From: Diadema setosum
Lineage: Eukaryota > Echinodermata > Echinoidea > Diadematoida > Diadematidae
DNA length: 64,000 bases
Assembly: GCF_964275005.1 (NCBI RefSeq)
Contig: NC_092705.1
Location: 944,071 to 1,008,070 of the forward strand
Direction: 5' to 3'
Shown: piece after piece, positions 25,822 through 40,800 of the stretch
How the letters are laid out: each line of letters opens with the position of its first letter
How positions within the stretch are numbered: position 1 is the first letter of the stretch
Translations under genes and position numbers: made by a program
The notes under the pieces: model-generated
Told to the model about the DNA's origin: nothing
What the model saw: only the letters and a program-made list of their open reading frames with translations
Databases searched by the model: none

Positions 25822-28800
25822 GTTGTCTAATGGCCTTACTTTACTTTCCACTGGTCATTATACTAATGATCGGTAATAACAACTGCTTGTCTGCACTCAG
25901 CTGCATTGTCCAAGTATCATATATACATCAAATTGTTTGCGCATGCAGTTTATGGCTTGGTGCTGGTGCTGGCCTGGGAATTTTGCAAAAATGGCTGCCA
26001 CAGAATTCAAATCATGTCACCCTTCTATAATATCAATAATGCACATTACTTGGTCAGGTGTCAGCAAAATTAGCCACCCTCCTTACCTTTTGAACAGTTC
26101 AAAACACCATCCACTCTGCCATGTGAGTTTCTGACTGTTCCAAAGTTACTATTACATGGATAATTCTTACTAAAAGCATTCCAAGTAATGTGCATTACTG
26201 TAAACATCGATATTTTCGTGGTATTGATTTGATTTTTTTTTTTTTTTTTTTTTTTTGCTGAGCAGCTCAAAAAACATTTGTGGGTTCTTGAATTCCAGTT
26301 GCACAATACAGACTGTAACTTTATACTCGTACGTTTTCATCCATTCACAGAAAAGTCACATTGCCTGATCCATTTGTATGTGCAGAAATTACGAATACTG
26401 CACACACATGCACTCAAATGAATACTACTAGAGCACATGCACAAATGTAAACACACACTTGTACAAGGGAGGCACCAGTGACGAAAACCACAATTGAACC
26501 CGTTCAAAATGTTGAGAGAAATTTGTGATGGTATTTTTAGGCATCTAGAATTCATGCGGCCAAAAATATGTAGAGTGAAAATATCTGCATTTACAGTATT
26601 TGTCTAATAACAGATGGCTAAATAAATCGCATCAAACAGAACTGAGGAAGTCATTCACTTTGATGACTCAGTGCATGATGTGAAGGACCGAAGTCCATTC
26701 TAATTTGTTAAAACTGATGAGCTGTCAAGTTTACATGCCTACAACATGCAGTCATTCCTGTAAATCCAGAAATATCTGCGGCATCAAACTCTCACAAATT
26801 GGAGCTGATGGCCTTCTTCGCGGCATGAGATTTTCACAAATTTTTTACCATGAAAAATATTACAAGCATACTACTTCAACTATCAATACAGGGACTTGCT
26901 GAACTTTGGCGTGCATAATAACTTTTGCAAATCTTGGCTCCTCATGAAATTTGCAAGTTTCATTCACATGAGAAATACTGGTTTTACAGTATAGAGAATT
27001 TAATTGATACAGAAGAAAGAGTATTTTCTAACTGTCAAATCATATCATTTAGGGTTAGGACAGATAGAATGTACAATGTGTAAAGACACAGACAGATATA
27101 TCTATGGCTTTCTTTGCATTTTGTGAGCATGGATATGAGCTATTGACTCATATACAGTCCGACCTCTATTATCTGGCCCTCTCTTAACCGGACTTCTCTA
27201 TTATCGAAGTAGTGAAGGCTAAAAAGAAAAAAAAAATGATTTCACAGACAATTAAAACTCCTACTAAACTCACAGAATTTACCTAAGATATTTACCTACA
27301 GAAACATGTGATAAATTTTACAGTAAGATGTTTCAATTTCATGACTATGATTTTAAGTAGACAAGCATGAATTATAATTCTGTTACAGTGTTCACTACCT
27401 GCATAGGTACTAATGGGCTGGCAGCCTACTTGTACTCATTGGTCCGAATTCTCAATGGTGGAATAACTTTATTATACCACTTATTCCACCAATTTATTAC
27501 GCCTCTTATGCAAATCAGGCCCTCGTGACGTAAAATGACGCGATTTATTCCCCGGAATCTATTCTCAAAGGTGGAATAACTTATTCTCCGGAATAACTAT
27601 TCCGCGGAATAGTTATTCCAGCTTTGAGAATTCGGGCCATTGGCTCTCCCATATCCAGCAAAATTGCTTAAATCTGGACAAGCGTTGGTCCCGACATGGC
27701 CAGATAACAGAGGTCGGACTGCAGGTCTTTTAATAGCAATGAACAAACAATGGAGGACTTTGAGAAGGCAATGGATAGATAGTCAAGATGAGGGTCACTG
27801 TACTTAACTGTGAAAGAAAAAATTTTTTTTTAAAAGTAGTACAGAGGAGATCAGATCCTACCTGAATAGTAGCTGCCAGCTGAACTCCCGGAGTAGAAGC
27901 TGCCTTCTTCGTCATCTTCAGCCGAACTGTAATACCGCACTCGTTTCCTCCCCCTCTCACTCCGCCTGCGAGGAAGGTCCATGAACCGGCGGCCGCGCCT
28001 CCTGCCGCCCTGTCTCCGGGTAGCCCGACGACGAGAGTTGGCAAAGCTGTCATCGCTGGCATCCGAGAAATTGCTGACTGCACTCTCTTCAGCAGACTCA
28101 CTCGCATTCTCACTGGTGGTCAAAATAAAATTTTGAGCACACAAAGAACATACAATCGAGTTGGTATATATGCAAACACCAATGACATTGTTTCTGCTAC
28201 ACAGTTTTTACCCTTCGTGTCCACCTATCACACTATGTTGGTGACTATGGGCAAGTTACAGAAGTACAAACTCACTTTGAGAAATTGATCTATATGCAAA
28301 AACTATGGTGTTATTACATATTTAAGATGAAAAATCAAGCATTTGCATGTTCTTCTTCCTTTTTTTTTTTTTTTTTTGCTTCACTAACTCAGCATTAGAT
28401 TGTATTGCTATTCTTGAATGAAAGAAATTCACAACTACAAATCAAGGAAAAAGTACCAGTTTCATTCATACATTGAAACCATTAGAGAGTATGAAAACAA
28501 TAAGAAGTTTATTGCACAATATAATTGTAACCTGCAAATGTATAAGAAAAATTGGTGTCTGCTTGGATATTTATTTTCTGGATATTAAAGGTCCTGTTTA
28601 CCTTTGCAGGGTTCGCACAGAAATTTGAAAACATAATTCCATGACTTTTCCATGACTAAATTGCTGCTTTCCATGACTTCGTTTCTGGCATGGTTTCCAA
28701 AATCAGACACGTTAGGATGGCCTCCACCTCCCCTCACAGCCATCGGTTCCACCCACTACAGTGTATCTTCCTCATGACATGTACATCTATTATCATTAGC

Positions 28801-31800
28801 ATATGTCCCAGGAGTTACGTAGACTTTGGGATGTCACAAAACTGGGAAAAATGGAAATCATGAACACCAATTATAATGGCAGAGTATGATCACAGAGTAT
28901 GAGAGTTGCGAGACACGACAAACTGGAAAGCTGCCATAGCCAAGAGGTAAATGCAATTCCATGATTTTTCCATGACTTTTCACAAATTTTCCAAATTCCC
29001 TGACTTTTTCCTGACTTTCCATCACCACAAATTTTTCCAGGATTTTCCAGGATTTTCCATGACTGTGGGAACCCTGCTTTGGGAGCAGTGATTTTAAAAA
29101 TGCTCAAGATATCACTTTTGATGCATATGTGTCGGTCAGTTGTATCACAAAACATCTTACCATATTTTTTTTTTTTTTCAATAAAGCCTAAAATATGATG
29201 AGATACTGTAAAACACAATATTTTTGCGCGGCATGAAATTTTCGCGAATTGGAGCCCACGGCCTTTTTCGCAGCATGAAATTTTTCGTGAGTTGCCTCTA
29301 ACATTTAATGCTTATAGTGTACACAAAAACTTTTGCATGCATTTTAATTTCGCGAATCTTGGTTGTCACGAAATTCACGAAATTAAAATGCACGCAAATA
29401 TTCCTCGTTTTACAGTATCACTATTTTTCTCATTAAACCATAACTTTAGACGGATTAGTCCGGAAACATTTTTATCATATTGTTCACATTTTGTATATTT
29501 AACAATACCTAACACCCATTATACTGGTTCAAATTTCTACATTGGTTGTTTCTATCCCTAACTCACATTTTAGAACTATTTTGAAGTACCGGTACTGATG
29601 CTGGGTTTTTGTTTCATCTGCAAATGGTAAATTATGCCTTTAAATTGAGATATTGCATTCTCACCTATCTAACTGGAAGTCTTCACTATTCTTGTCATCA
29701 TCACTAGACCAGTCAAGGTCATTAAGCCGCCGCTTACGACGCCCCGCCCCTAATCTGCCTCCCTCGGGCCCTGCCTCCTTCTCTTCCTCCTCCTCCTCCT
29801 CCTCCCCCATGATGGTAGACATGTCTTTCCCCCGGCTGATGCCACGCCTTGATTTGTACTCTTGCTCCGCTAAAGGGATTGGACAGGACAAAAAATACAG
29901 TCAGATAGGTGTCTGTCTCCAGAGTTCAGTGGTTGAAGATATCACCTTCACTCAGCATGTCATAATATTATGCACAGTCAAACCTGACTTAGTGGCCACC
30001 TGTCTCCATGGCCACTCTTTTGTCTCTTTTGGGTGGCCATAATAGACAGATTGACTGTATAAACAGACTCCTATGAGCACATGGTATATATATCATCTCA
30101 ACACAAAACAATTTAACGACTACTGTAAAAGTTTTATATGTCGTGAGCATAATGCTCAGAATATCAGGAAATGTATTTGTGATAAGAAATTTGCAAGTAA
30201 GAGCCACAGCACTGGAATGAGAATTAAGTATCATCCCCTTTAAAAAAAAAGCAAAGTGTGCCATTTTCTCCCTTGAATTAAAGGACAAGTTCACCTTCAC
30301 ATACATGTGGATTGAGATAATGCAGCAATATGAGTGGCACACATCAGTGAAAGTTTGAGGAAAATTGGACAATCCGTTCAAAAGTTATGAATTTTTGAAG
30401 TTTCTGTGCAGTCACTGCTGGATGAGAAGACTACTGCAGTTGATGATGTCACATGCGTAAAACGATATAAGGAAAATATAAAGAGAATTCCACAAAATTT
30501 CATTTTTTGAAAAAAGTACACATTCCCTCAACTTGTAACTGATATGTTAAGGGTAATATTACTCCCCCTGCCCTCTGAAAGAGGCAAGTCATTTGCTCTT
30601 TTATTATGTGAGAAAAGTGAAAATATGTTGAATTTTCTTTATAGTTTCTTTATATGGTTGTACTCATATGACATCACAAGCTGTAGTAGTCTTCACATCC
30701 AGCGATCGCGGAACTGAAACTTCCAAAATTCATAACTTTTGAACGGATTGTCCAAATTTCCTCAAACTTTCACCTATGTGTTCTACTAATATTGCTGCAT
30801 TCTCTAAATCTACATGTATATGAAGGTGAACTTGTCCTTTAAATAAACGCCAAATTCATCTTACTTGGCAGAGTGCGAAAAACTACTCATGCAAAAATAT
30901 TCCCTTTTACAGTACCAATCAACTAACAAAATCCCCAAGAATAAAATAATCCCCAAATTTTGAGTGTGTCGTAAAATAATGCATCTGTGTCTCGCACATC
31001 AAATTATACAAATATATGAAAGTAAAAAGACAGATGAAGATTTTGGATATAAATACTTTAGATGTGAATCATCTCCATCTCAAGATCAACCTTTCTCGTA
31101 TGTCAAGTAGTACTATTTCACAAAATCAAGCCTGCCCTCTAGAGGTTGCTTGGAATACATGACGTTTTATGACAATATGATGCAGTATGAAAATCTGCTT
31201 TCAAGTCATTTAAATTCAATATGTTGATAATAACATGTTTACAGAGGTATACAAAAAATAAAAACTTAAACAAAACTTTGAAATGAAAATAAATGCGCAA
31301 ATATGCTTTGTAACATGTAAAGAACAGGTCTCAGGAACATATCACCATTGACATTTGTCAAGACAGACACACTCACCTTTCTTGTGTTCTTCAACCTCCT
31401 CATGAATTGCTGATTTGATTGCTGAGTCAAAGTCATTGAAGCTATAGTCGATGGTCTTTCGTGAACGCTGTGACCGACGACTCACTACCTCGTAGTCATC
31501 TTCGTAGTCGGGCACAACAAAGTCACTCCGAGGCCGATGCCGCCGCCTCCTTGGTCGATGATGTCGTGAGCCACGGGACCCATGGGAGCGGTGTGAGCGG
31601 TGCGAGCGAGACGTGTGGCTGTGGCTACGGGGACGGTGACGCTCCTCTCTTGACCTCTCGTCTGATTCCTCTGGTTCTCTCCGCTTTTTGGCGCGCACTA
31701 CAGTCTCCAGCTGCAGGGAAGAACATCGTTTGCAATCATTAATCCTGTAACAAATCTCCGGGGGGGGGGGGGGGGGGGGAGCTAAATGGCAGAGCACAAT

Positions 31801-34800
31801 ATGCTCTAATGTTTGCATGGGTTTCTTCATGCTAGCAAATTACTTAGTTGTGACAGGTCAAACTATCACTGTGATGTCATAATACCAACAAGGCCAAACT
31901 GTCACCAAAAGCTCATTAACTTAGGTAGGTTACATTACCATTATATCACGATATCTGAACGCTGGTACGGTTATATCAACTTTTTGATACTACCATGCTT
32001 ATTTCAGTCATGGAACTCCATGAATGCACAAAGTAGTAATCCATATCTTACAGGTAAGAGCTGTGATCGTTAACATTTAATTGAGGATTACTGTTGTATT
32101 GGGGATGTTTGTTCATTTTTACAATTACATTTCAATGCAGAATGTTTGGTAACAGGCCCCATGAAAAACTATATTTTTCAGAGATGAACCAGGCACATGA
32201 CTTTCTGTTGCCATCTGTCAGCAATGGAAAGATGTAGATAAATTAAGTCATTATTTTATTTATCTACTTCTTACTTTGACATCTTACTAACTTAGATTTT
32301 ACTTAATTAAATTGAGTAGAATCAGAATGCAATGCCACATGACAAAAAGCACAGTGAGGAAAAAATCACACACATATTGCAGGATGACCATAGCTTTGGT
32401 CTATTGTGCCTTTCAAACAGCTTTGGACAACAACAAATGTATGTGACCAGGTCTGTTGTGGCATAAAACATGCTATGTAGTTGACAGATCGGGTAGATGA
32501 GCTGCCCCCCCCCCCCCCCCCCCCCGACAAACAAATGAAACATGAACACACACAGGTGGGACTGCATTTAGTCCACTTGACCAACAGCAATAAAGCTTGT
32601 TTTGTTTTGTGTCATTTGTTGTTTTGTTTTTAATGGACGGTATCAATCAACAACAAATACATTTAATTTCAGTTCATACAAACCAAATAAATGAACCAGC
32701 AGGAAGATGCTATATCATATATTTCAGTTTAATTTAGACCATGGCAGACAAGATTCTGAGCTTAGAATTGCCATAAAAGACAATAATAATTGGATGTTCC
32801 TAAATGACTGAACAGAGTGATAGAAACTATAACCTCCAGGAACACTTCTAGCCGAAAACACAAAGAAAATTTAATCTACCGATTAATCAAGGGATACTAC
32901 GGTAAACATTTTCAGCCTTATGGAAAAGCGACCAGTGCAACATTTTGTGATGGTCACATGTGCAAATAAAATGTATTGCCTCCTGGTGATATTTAAGCAA
33001 GATGGTCCCCAAAATAATTGTGTAAGCCCTTTGGCATGGGGCAAAAGAAGCCATTTTTCCTACACTATACTACACAAGATTTGAATACATGAGATTGGGG
33101 GCACTGTAATGAGATGATAAGACCTAACAGTGGATTTGTTACACTCATCTATTTCTCGCAAGGCTTCTCAAAACCTACCTCAGGTAAGATGTTCTCTGCA
33201 CACACCTCAGTGTACTTCCATTTGATTTTCCTTTCCTTCCTACATTCAAAACACATAAAGGAGAAGATAAATCACCAAGTATAAACTGATGAAGCGATTG
33301 ATCACTCTGAAGCCATGTGTAGTCTTGAGACACACATGTTCAGACAAAAGATACAAGCATCCCAATCTTTGTAATCGAAAAATAGGGATGATTTGGCTCA
33401 GTAGCAAAGGAAGAGCAGTTCCCATTGGAGTGTGCGTAAAATTCTGTAAATTTAACTGCAATCAAAACAAGAGCTTGGAAAGGTCAAAATTCAGATTCTT
33501 TCCTCCAAGTTCAAAATGGTCAGGAGGTCTGCACATACTGTATGTCTCTTTACTCTCTCTTCCTTCTCTCCATCCTAAAAAAAAACCCAACAACAAACAA
33601 ACAAAAACAAAAACAAAGTTGTATAAATGGCACACATTTACACAAGTCCAATCTGAATCTTGACAATATCCCACAATACCTCTCAACTTAGAGTGACAAA
33701 TCATATTCTTACTTATTTCCCCCAAGAATAAATACGGTTTTATGGTGCAAGATCATTTGAAGCATCTGAACTGTAGACAACACCCATGACAGGATGAAAA
33801 TAGCAAATACTATTGATCAGTTTAAAACTGCCCTTAAAACATACTCTTTCATGTTAATTATGTTGCCTGACTGAATGACAAGATTTTGTTGACCATCAAA
33901 CTGTCTCCTTTCCTCTGTCCTTTCCCTTCCTAGAACAGTGATGAAATATACATTCAAATTCACTCATTTATTTTTTTTTCCAGCAAAAATTTCATTCAAT
34001 CATAAACACAGCACTTTTATATGAATACAAAATGTTTTGGGGCATATTGTTATATGCACTTTGTAAAAATGTCTCATTGCTATTACTATCATCATCAACA
34101 TTAACATCATTATCACCATCACCATCATCACCATCATCACCATCATCATCATCATCATCATCATCATTCATTACATATTGCAGGGCTACACACTAACCCA
34201 TTTTTTTTTTTACTGGTCGGACATGTCTATCGGACCAGTATATACCCAGTTTTTCCATCTTTTACTGGTCCAGTCCCGAAAAAGTTACTGGTCCAACAGT
34301 GATTTTTACTGGTCAGGGACCTTCGGGCCAGTGCCAGTGTGCAGCGTTGCATATTGATCAGTCTTACCTGCGCTCTTGTCGGTCCTTCTTCTTCAGGTCA
34401 GCATCGAGGTCCTCCAGTTTTTCCTGAAGCTTGATAATTAGATCCTCCTGTTGGCAGAGATGGTGGAGAAAAGACATACCGATGTTCACAGGTGCAATCA
34501 ATGGGACTTAAATAGAAACACACACACAGGAATATAGCAGGGACTGAGAAATAATCCTGCTTTATTCTGTTCCTTGTCATATAACACTGTGACAACAGCA
34601 TGAAAAATATGTTTGAACTCGAAACTAGTCATATTACGCCCCAAAGCTTGAACATCTCCTCAGAATGCACACCTCATGCCTTGCTTGATACAATAAAAGA
34701 GTGTGGCTAAGAGAGAATAACAACTGGATCAGGATGGAAGCCATAGAGTATAGGATTGATGTGGAAACCTTAAAAGTCATCTCTCCAATATTATCATCCC

Positions 34801-37800
34801 ATCACTGAACAAGCCTAACATGATCATAGCAACCAAAGCAATGACAATGGAGAGTGGTCTACCTATGGTGAACTCTAGAAATATGGACAATATGCCTTGC
34901 CAGGTGAAGCAGCATGGTAAAGGACAGTGTGTAATTCACAAAATATTATCACTATTGTTATTATAATCAGGCATTTATATAACTACAAAAGATATCTTGA
35001 ACGGGAACAGGTCAATAACTGTGTAAATTCTACTCAATAGCAATTCTATAATGGTAGATAGTATATGCCTTGACAACACAGTAAGCTTTACAGTACTACA
35101 TATTACAAATAAAATAATTTTACAACCATACAATTTTCTGTCAAAGCCAATCAAGCGTAATTTTATCATAAAACAATATCAGCAAATAAAATTGTCGTGT
35201 AGAAGCATTGGCAGTCATTATACACCATAACAGATTATAGCATTCCATGACTGCACACAACTAAGCCTTCAAATATCTTGCTATTGTTCTCTTAAACTAC
35301 TATACACATACACACAACGTAACTAATAGTAGTAACAGTGGTAACTCTTCAGTGATTAGTGCTGGGTGTGGAGTAAAAATCAAGGACGAATCAAGACTTA
35401 CATGCTCACACTTGGGACAGTACCAATTTCCGTCAGGAATGGCCATGAGAGGAGGCCGAAGACAGGCAGTGTGGTATCCAGCATCACACTTATCACACAG
35501 CAAGATCTGGGCAGGGAGACCAGGTTGGGGGGGGGGAGGAGGGGTAGGTTTGGATTAACCTTCATCAATGTTGCTTCACATATACACAGCACCATAAGCA
35601 ATGGACTGAGCATTCAAATCTACCATTTTAGACTGACTTGTGATTTCTCATCTTCTGTTGCATACAAAGTTGCTCATGACATCATTTGTCAAAGAAACTG
35701 TTGTTACAAATAGTCTCACTACAGCCAGTTAAAGGTTTCCGCAATGATCATTTGGTTTTTATAACTTTGACCAAACTCAACTAAGTTCAAAGGAAACAAT
35801 GGATTACGATAAGATATCATGCAACATTGCTGGAGTTCAAGGTCACATAACTGTATGTCTATAAAGAATAGGTCCAGACAAACTTTGAAAATTGGAGGAA
35901 ATGTCATCTTGCAATAATTAAAACATGGCATGATGTCCTAAGCAGGATACAAATTTATCTTTCCTGGCTGTTCATTCAAAATATATTGAAATACATATTA
36001 CAAGATTTCTTCCATGATAACATTTAAAATTGCCAACAACAAATAAAAGGAAACAACACTATGTCAAAATATCTGGTCTTTATATCAATGTAGTAGCTGT
36101 TGTTCATGTCACATATGATAGAAGAAACACATCAAAAATAAATTGATAGGGTACTTTAAATTCACGGACTTACCCATTGTGGATGATTGTACAGACCACA
36201 TTTGCAACATGGTGTATCATCATTCTCTTCTGACAACCAGTCACTGTCAATATCTTTCTTTGATATTTTCTTTGTCTTCTTAGCATTACCATTCTCTTCA
36301 TCCTCATCCTTCTCCATCTCCACAATCTTGGAAGTAGCCTTCTGGGATGCCCTCCTCTTAGGAGTGAAACGGAGTTTGGCTGGCTTCCTCTTCCTTTTCT
36401 TCTTGGCAGTGCGGACACCCTTTTTCTTTGGACCACGTTTCTTGGGCAACCCATCATCATCATCGTCATCTTCTTCATCATCATCATCATCTTCTTCTTC
36501 CTCATCCTCATCTCCCTGGCTCTTCATGTCATCCTGCTCCTCCTGAAAGACAACCGATGCTGGGTCACGTTTTTTGCTGGTCTCTTCCCCCTCCTCCTGA
36601 CTGGTAGCATCATCCTGACTAGTTTTCTCCTCCTGGCTGGAGGCAGCAGTCTTCTTCTTTGGTCTTCCTCTCCTCCTTGGAGGACCTGGCTTCTTCTTTT
36701 CCTTTTCATCCTCCTCTTTCTTGTCATCCTCTTTAATCCTCCTGGCTCTCAGTGAACGGGTTCCTCTAGTTTGCTGCTCTTCTACAGCCCCTTCTTCTCT
36801 CCCTGTTACTCCATCACACTCATCACCAACTGGTTTATCAGAATCTTTCTCACTGCAGTCTCGAGGTCCTTCACCCTGTATGCTATCCACACTTTCTTTC
36901 TCTGCTTCTACTGTACTTTCTGTTTCTTGTGATACTGCTTTGTCTTCATCTGCAAGGCCTGTATTATTAGATTCTGTCACATCTTCTTTTGCTTCACTAT
37001 CCTGGTCATCTTTTCCAGAGTCTTTCAGACTGGTAGTGTCTGTTTGGTTTAGGTCTGTCTCTCCTCTATTTTCAATGGTGTCCACATTTTCTCCACCTTC
37101 TTTTACAGCTACTTCATTTTCATCAACAGTTTCAGATGATTGCTCTTCTTTATTCTTTATTTCTGGACTAGATATATCTTTCTCTTTCTCAGTGTCACTT
37201 TTGGCAATGTCACAGCTTTTATCATCACCAGCAGGCTCAGCACCACTGGCTTTTCCTTCTTGTTCCATCTCACAATCCTCTTTTGAATCACTTGTTTTGT
37301 TATTTTCTGCAGGAGAGCAAGTTTCTGTATGTCCTGTCTCTGCAGTGTCCTTGATGCTTGTTCCTATTAAGGATTCTCTACTACCATCAGCCTTTTCAAC
37401 TGGTTTCTCTACGCTCTCCTCCTTGCTAGACACTGATGATTTTTCTACCACCTCTCCATGGATGACGCCAAGGACTGGCTTTGTGTCTTCTACTGGTGCA
37501 CCTTTCAATTCCTCTGTCTTGGCACCATCCCTTCCCAGAAGTCCTGGTATCTGACAATCCTTTGACTTGTCCAAGATTTCCCTCTCCTCTCTCTGTCTCT
37601 CCTCAACTTGCTTCTCCTTCACTTTCCTCTCTCTTTCTCGCTCAAGTTGTGCAGGAGTGGTCTCCCAAGGTCTCATGAACATGCTCCTGGGAGGAGCTGG
37701 GGCCGGAGGGGCTGGGGGTGGAGGAGGCACCGATCTTCCTCCGGGGACAACCCTTTGTGAATGCTCCATCTTTCCATCATCGGACTTCTTGTTTTCTCCC

Positions 37801-40800
37801 TCTCCCATCTGTTTACAATTCTCTTCACTTTTCTTGTTATCTTTATCCAGGTCCTTTCCTTCCTGTTTTTCTCCATCTTTTGAACTCTTCTGACCCTGAT
37901 CACTGACAGCATGATCATCTTCTGCACTACTTCTTGTCTCACTGGTAATTCTGGGTGATGTTCTATCAAGATTCACAGAATCTACCCTTGCTTGGTCAGT
38001 CTCTGCTTTAATGTCACTCTCTACCTTCCCTACATCTCCAATATTAATACCATCTTTTTTGCCTGGTAAATCACAGTTGGCGATATTCGTGCCAAAAGTT
38101 ACTGGAGTGTCTTTAATCTTGGACTCTGCCTTGACAATCACTGACTCCCGTTTGATGTGGATTGTATGTTCTTGGGATGCTCTTTCAGCTGGAGACACAC
38201 TTCTTTCTGCTTCCATCTTTTCTGCAAACATCACTGGCTGTTCATGCTTGACTGATTTTTCATCCCCTGTCAGCTCCTCTTTGATGTGTTCACCATCCTT
38301 CCTTATCTCAACAGCATCTTTGGTCCTTTCATCTGATTTTTCCTGCAAGTCTTTTGTATCCTCAACTGTTGAATTTTTAGTTTTATGTGGTTCCACTTTG
38401 ACCTGCTGCTCTTCCTTGAACTCTGGTAATTCTTTCTTGTCTTCTGGTGATTCCTCCTTGACCACTGGCAATTCTTCCTTGACCTCTGGTACTTCCCCTT
38501 TGACCTTTGGAGATTCTTCCTTGACCTCTGGTACTTCCCCCTTGACCTTTGGTGATTCTTCCTTGACCTCTGGTAATTCCTCTTTGACCTCTAGCGATTC
38601 TTCCTTGACCTTTGGTGACTTCTCATCTTTGACCTCAGCAGATGTTTTCTCATCAGATTCTTCCTTCAGACTTTGATTTAAAATCTTCAAATCTCCAGAT
38701 TCTTGTTTGACTTCCATCTCTTTTATTTCTGTCTCTTCCTTCACTGTTTCCTTTTTGATGTTAAATGGAACTGGTGTTCCAGAGCGCGATGGCTTTGTGG
38801 CTATGGACATGACAAAGAAATCATATTTGTAAGAAAATACCAGTAAAAAACAACATCACTGAAGTATAGTGGACTCCCATTATAACGAAGTCATCGGGAC
38901 CGGCAGTGTTCTTTAGTTATATTAAAATTTCACTATAACCGAACAAAGAAACAATGAAAATACATACAGCTGATAATGTTCCTGCTTTAATTACCTCCGC
39001 CAAGGGAGGAGGTTATGTTTTTGTTATCGTTGGTTCGTTTGTCGGTGTGCAAAATAACTCATAAAGTAGTTAACGGATTGGGATGAAACTTGCAGGAAAG
39101 GTTGAGAATGACACAAGTAACAAACGATTAACTTTTGGTAGTGATCCGAGAATTTTGGGGGAATTTATGAAGGATTTTTGACATTTTGGCAGGTAGGGTC
39201 AGTGAACTTGGGAGTTCAGGCTGCGCGTATTTGAGGTTTGCATGCGCGCACTAAAGTGCGTGCTCTAGTTTCTGCTAGGGCGAGGCGCGCTGTACAGCTG
39301 AGGGTTTATGAAGTAATAAAGGTTTCTATGTTAGGAAATCGGGAGACTTTCAGCACACTATTATAAACACTTTCAGCATGCTATAGTATAAGTACGTATG
39401 GGTGGAAATCACTGATATCTCTACAGAAGAACAAGATCAGTAATGGAAATGAGCTGCATGCTTGGCGGAGAACTGCACTCTCAGAGTGCTTCTCTAGTTT
39501 TTATTTTGTTGTAACCGGAATTTTGCTATAACCCTGTTGATTATAACAGGAGTGCACTGTACTTCAAACCAAATGCAACTAGAGATAATTGCTTCACCAC
39601 TATCACTCAATCGGAAAACTGAGAATCTTTGAAGAAAAACTTTTTTTTCAATGAAGTCTGGTAGGCACTATGCATTAGCCTCTCATTTTAAAGGTAACAC
39701 AGAAAGGAAGATAATATAAACAGATCACATGACCTGTTCACTGAAACTACTGAACATCATGAAGAAGGTTTGTAGTTTCCTAGACACTCTTCTGTGATAA
39801 AATAGGCCAAATTACCCACTGTGCCTACACACTTCCTCAGGGTCATTAATTAAACCATTGAAGACGAGTCCTGAGAATACTCAGGCAGGTGTCTATGGAA
39901 AATGCGTGTTACAGCAGAATCAGTCCATCCTCAACAGGTTAAGGATGTCAGAGTAGTTCATGTGACAATTCCACACTTTCTTCCCTAACTCTGGTCTCGC
40001 TGCTGGACTGAGTTATACCATGGCTCTGTACCTCCTTTGTAATGGGTCCATGCATTTAATGGGTAATTCATAAAATAGGTTCAATAATGTAGCCAATGAG
40101 AAGCACTGAAACTAGTCACATATGTGCTCTTTATTTTCATACTTGCATGCAAAAAAAGTGTGCGGGACAAAAGAATAATGCACTCCCACTGACCTCACAA
40201 TTTACAGACTTAAGCTGTACATGCTCAATCACTACTTTACTTTAAACATTTTATACAGTAGTGCTCAGTGTTTTTGGAAAATTAATTTTCTTCTGACATC
40301 TTGGCTTTTGAGCAAGTTCTACTACATGTAGCTGACTGGTATTCACCCATGAAGGTAAATGAAATTAGTTCATAGACCTGTTTTATCAAACAAACTAAAA
40401 AAGCATTCGGAGAGCGCAGACCTCCACCACGCAGCTCATTTCCACCCACACACACATACTGAAATTGCCCAATTTCTCAATGATGAAAAAGCCTTAATGT
40501 GTTTACCTCATCAGCTTCCTACTGCGCGGTGCCTCGAGCAGCACAGCATGCACTCTAGTGTGCATATGCAAACCTCAAATATGTGCAGTTTGAACTCCCA
40601 AGTTCATTGACCCTTTTTGCCAAAAGATTAAGAAAATCCTTCAAAATTTAAAAAATTCCCACATCACTTCCACAATTTTAATCATCTACTCCTTTTGTCA
40701 TTATCAACCTTCCCCCTAAGTTTCATCGAAATCTGTTCACAAATTTTTGAGTTATTTTGCAAAGAAACAACCATTGCCAGCAAAAACATAACCTCCTTGT

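Noticed and set aside
36721-38676. Long plus-strand frames (277 and 221 codons) rich in Ser, Leu and Phe
   Set aside because: They lie antisense to RSF1 exon 7 and mirror its Glu/Lys/Ser-rich codons; no motif, and RSF1 accounts for the sequence.
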